31,292 nucleotides of DNA from CAYSZB01 sp964435475 (GTDB taxonomy: Bacteria > Chloroflexota > Anaerolineae > Anaerolineales > Anaerolineaceae): NCBI GenBank assembly GCA_964435475.1, contig CAYSZB010000025.1, positions 1 to 31,292 of the forward strand, given 5' to 3'. This document shows, piece by piece, positions 29,668 to 31,292 of this stretch. The stretch's first letter is position 1, and every line of letters begins with the position of its first letter. Both the position numbers and the translations under genes were made by a program. The notes beneath the pieces are model-generated. The model was not told the origin of the DNA. It was given only the letters and a program-made list of their open reading frames with translations, and searched no databases.

Positions 29668-31292
29668 ATGAACGAACCGGAAGAAAAAACCAACTTTATC
29701 CGCGACATGGTCGAAGAACACAACCGCAGCGGCAGATTTGGCGGAAGGGTGCATACGCGCTTTCCACCAGAGCCCAATGGTTACCTGCACATCGGGCATG
29801 CCAAAGCGATCTGCCTGGATTTTGGCATCGCCGAGGATTATGGCGGCCTGACCAACCTGCGATTTGATGACACCAACCCCTCCAAGGAAGATGTGGAATA
29901 TGTGGATTCGATCAAAGCCAATATCAAGTGGCTGGGTTTTGATTGGGGAGAGCGTGAGTACTACGCCTCTGATTACTTCGAGCAAATGTACCAGTATGCT
30001 GTCGAACTGATCAAAATGGGCAAGGCCTATGTCTGCAACCTGACCTCCCAGGAGTTGAAAGAATACAAAGGTTCGTTTACCAAACCGGGCAAGGAAAGCC
30101 CCTATCGCAACCGCCCTGTAGAGGAGAGCCTGGATCTCTTCCAACGCATGCGCGCCGGGGAATTCCCGGATGGCTATTGTACTTTAAGAGCCAGGATCGA
30201 TATGGCATCGCCCAATATCACCATGCGTGACCCGGTGATCTATCGCATCCTGCATACCAGGCACCATCGCACCGGCGATGCCTGGTGTATCTACCCGATC
30301 TATGACTTTGCCCATCCCATCTCTGATTCCATTGAAAAGATCACCCACTCGATCTGCACCCTCGAATTCGAAGACCGCCGACCGCTGTATGAATGGTACC
30401 TCAAAGAACTGGGAATTTTCCTGCCGCAGCAGATCGAATTTGCCCGCCTGAACGTAACCTACACGGTGATGAGCAAGCGCAAACTGCTCAAGCTGGTGAA
30501 GGAAAAGTTTGTCAGGGGATGGGATGACCCGCGCATGCCGACCCTGGCGGGTATGCAAAGGCGGGGCTACACACCCGCAGCGATCAGGAAGTTCGTCGAT
30601 GTTGTAGGGGTGGCAAAAAACAACAGCATTGTGGATATGGAGTTGCTGGAGCATGTCTTGCGGGACGACCTGAACCTCCGTTCACCCCGCAGGATGGCCG
30701 TATTGCGGCCGCTCAAGGTGATCCTTGACAATTACCCTGAAGATCTGGAAGAGGAATTCGAGGTGTCGGATTTCCCGCAGGACCCGGAGTGTAAGACCAG
30801 CCGCAAGGTGCCTTTTTCGAGGGTACTTTACATCGAGCAGGAAGATTTCATGGAAGAGCCCCCGGCCAAGTATTACCGCCTGGCACCCGGGCAGGAAGTG
30901 CGCCTGATGAATGCCTATTACATCACCTGCCAAAGGGTTGTCAAGGATGATTCCGGCAGGGTGGTCGAACTGCACTGCACCTATGATCCCCAGTCGCGGG
31001 GCGGCATGTCTGCGGATGGGCGAAAGGTCAAAGGCACCATCCATTGGGTCTCGGCAAAACACGCAATTGACGCCGAAGTAAGGCTCTACGACACCCTTTT
31101 CACAAAGCCCAATCCTTATGATGTCGCAGAGGATGAAGAGGTGGACGAATACAGTCTTGAGGTCAGCGAAGTTGAACCCGACCGGGATTTCACCGACAAC
31201 ATCAACCCCAATTCGCTGGAGATCCTGAGTGGATGCAAGCTGGAGCCGGAGCTGGCGAATGTGAAAGCCGGTGAAAGCTTCCAGTTCATGCG
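29668..31292 (+). CDS. glnS: Glutaminyl-tRNA synthetase (3' end cut by window)
   Basis: The frame is open from the ATG to the window end, 541 codons. E. coli GlnRS is 554 residues, so only the last few tens of residues are missing. It is a class I synthetase that charges tRNA-Gln with glutamine. Visible are the HIGH-box PPEPNGYLHIGH (33-44), RFDDTNPSKE, and the KMSKS-type MSKRK (268-272). After these comes the two-barrel anticodon-binding region (LRSPRRMAVLRPLKVIL onward). GlnRS lacks the tRNA-Gln/Glu ambiguity of GluRS, and the RFDDTNPSKE block separates it from GluRS, so the call is firm. It has its own promoter at 29625-29633. Only a weak ribosome-binding site (AGCAGG, 9 bases before) is present. 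Confidence 0.95.
   Translation, partial: MNEPEEKTNFIRDMVEEHNRSGRFGGRVHTRFPPEPNGYLHIGHAKAICLDFGIAEDYGGLTNLRFDDTNPSKEDVEYVDSIKANIKWLGFDWGEREYYASDYFEQMYQYAVELIKMGKAYVCNLTSQELKEYKGSFTKPGKESPYRNRPVEESLDLFQRMRAGEFPDGYCTLRARIDMASPNITMRDPVIYRILHTRHHRTGDAWCIYPIYDFAHPISDSIEKITHSICTLEFEDRRPLYEWYLKELGIFLPQQIEFARLNVTYTVMSKRKLLKLVKEKFVRGWDDPRMPTLAGMQRRGYTPAAIRKFVDVVGVAKNNSIVDMELLEHVLRDDLNLRSPRRMAVLRPLKVILDNYPEDLEEEFEVSDFPQDPECKTSRKVPFSRVLYIEQEDFMEEPPAKYYRLAPGQEVRLMNAYYITCQRVVKDDSGRVVELHCTYDPQSRGGMSADGRKVKGTIHWVSAKHAIDAEVRLYDTLFTKPNPYDVAEDEEVDEYSLEVSEVEPDRDFTDNINPNSLEILSGCKLEPELANVKAGESFQFM

Noticed and set aside
29662..30654. Two long minus-strand frames opposite glnS
   Set aside because: They are shadows of the glutaminyl-tRNA synthetase frame, which continues to the window end with both class I motifs.

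Overview
The window is 31.3 kb of ordinary bacterial chromosome with about 22 protein genes and one 100-base run of N (27205-27304), which is a scaffold join. I see no tRNA, rRNA, CRISPR array, insertion sequence or phage gene. The mix suggests an anaerobic member of the Chloroflexota, class Anaerolineae. The grounds are a glycyl radical enzyme with its activase, an FprA-type diiron flavoprotein, a DUF3048 lipoprotein with a Thr/Pro-rich linker, a DHH-CBS-nucleotidyltransferase fusion, and glutaminyl-tRNA synthetase. The taxonomic assignment is inference from gene content; no marker gene settles it.

Layout. 45-1715 (+): a lipoprotein of unknown function and a GNAT acetyltransferase, ending at a bidirectional terminator. 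1771-3837 (-): an EF-G-like GTPase with altered G motifs, behind a near-consensus promoter. 4002-9252 (-): a four-gene set, glycyl radical enzyme > activating enzyme > PPOX-like split-barrel protein > esterase. This is the most distinctive part of the window, and its substrate is unknown. 9394-9867 (+): a small two-helix membrane protein. 9877-14623 (-): a VanW-like/beta-lactamase-fold protein, the DHH-CBS-tRNA nucleotidyltransferase fusion, and a GNAT protein. 14772-18731 (+): a two-S1-domain RNA-binding protein, then CTP synthase and enolase. 18843-22231 (+): a family 5 uracil-DNA glycosylase, a DEDDh exonuclease and a prolyl oligopeptidase. 22316-24836 (+): a metal-sensing ArsR/SmtB repressor and a ZntA-type P-type ATPase with a recognisable promoter and operator. 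24855-27024 (-): a DUF3048 lipoprotein and an SDR oxidoreductase. After the gap, 27408-29564 (+): class II aldolase and FprA flavoprotein in tandem. Finally glnS (+), cut by the window end.

How the genes work together. Several neighbours form clear functional units. The activase installs the radical on the glycyl radical enzyme beside it. The ArsR protein carries a complete alpha5 zinc-site pattern and sits before a Zn/Cd/Pb-type exporter. Enolase and aldolase are central glycolysis, and FprA removes O2 or NO in an organism with a radical enzyme that O2 destroys. The best candidate for something undescribed is the glycyl radical operon, because its core enzyme has the GCxE active site of eliminases and decarboxylases but an N-terminal region I cannot match to a characterised subfamily, and its two accessory genes are not standard partners.
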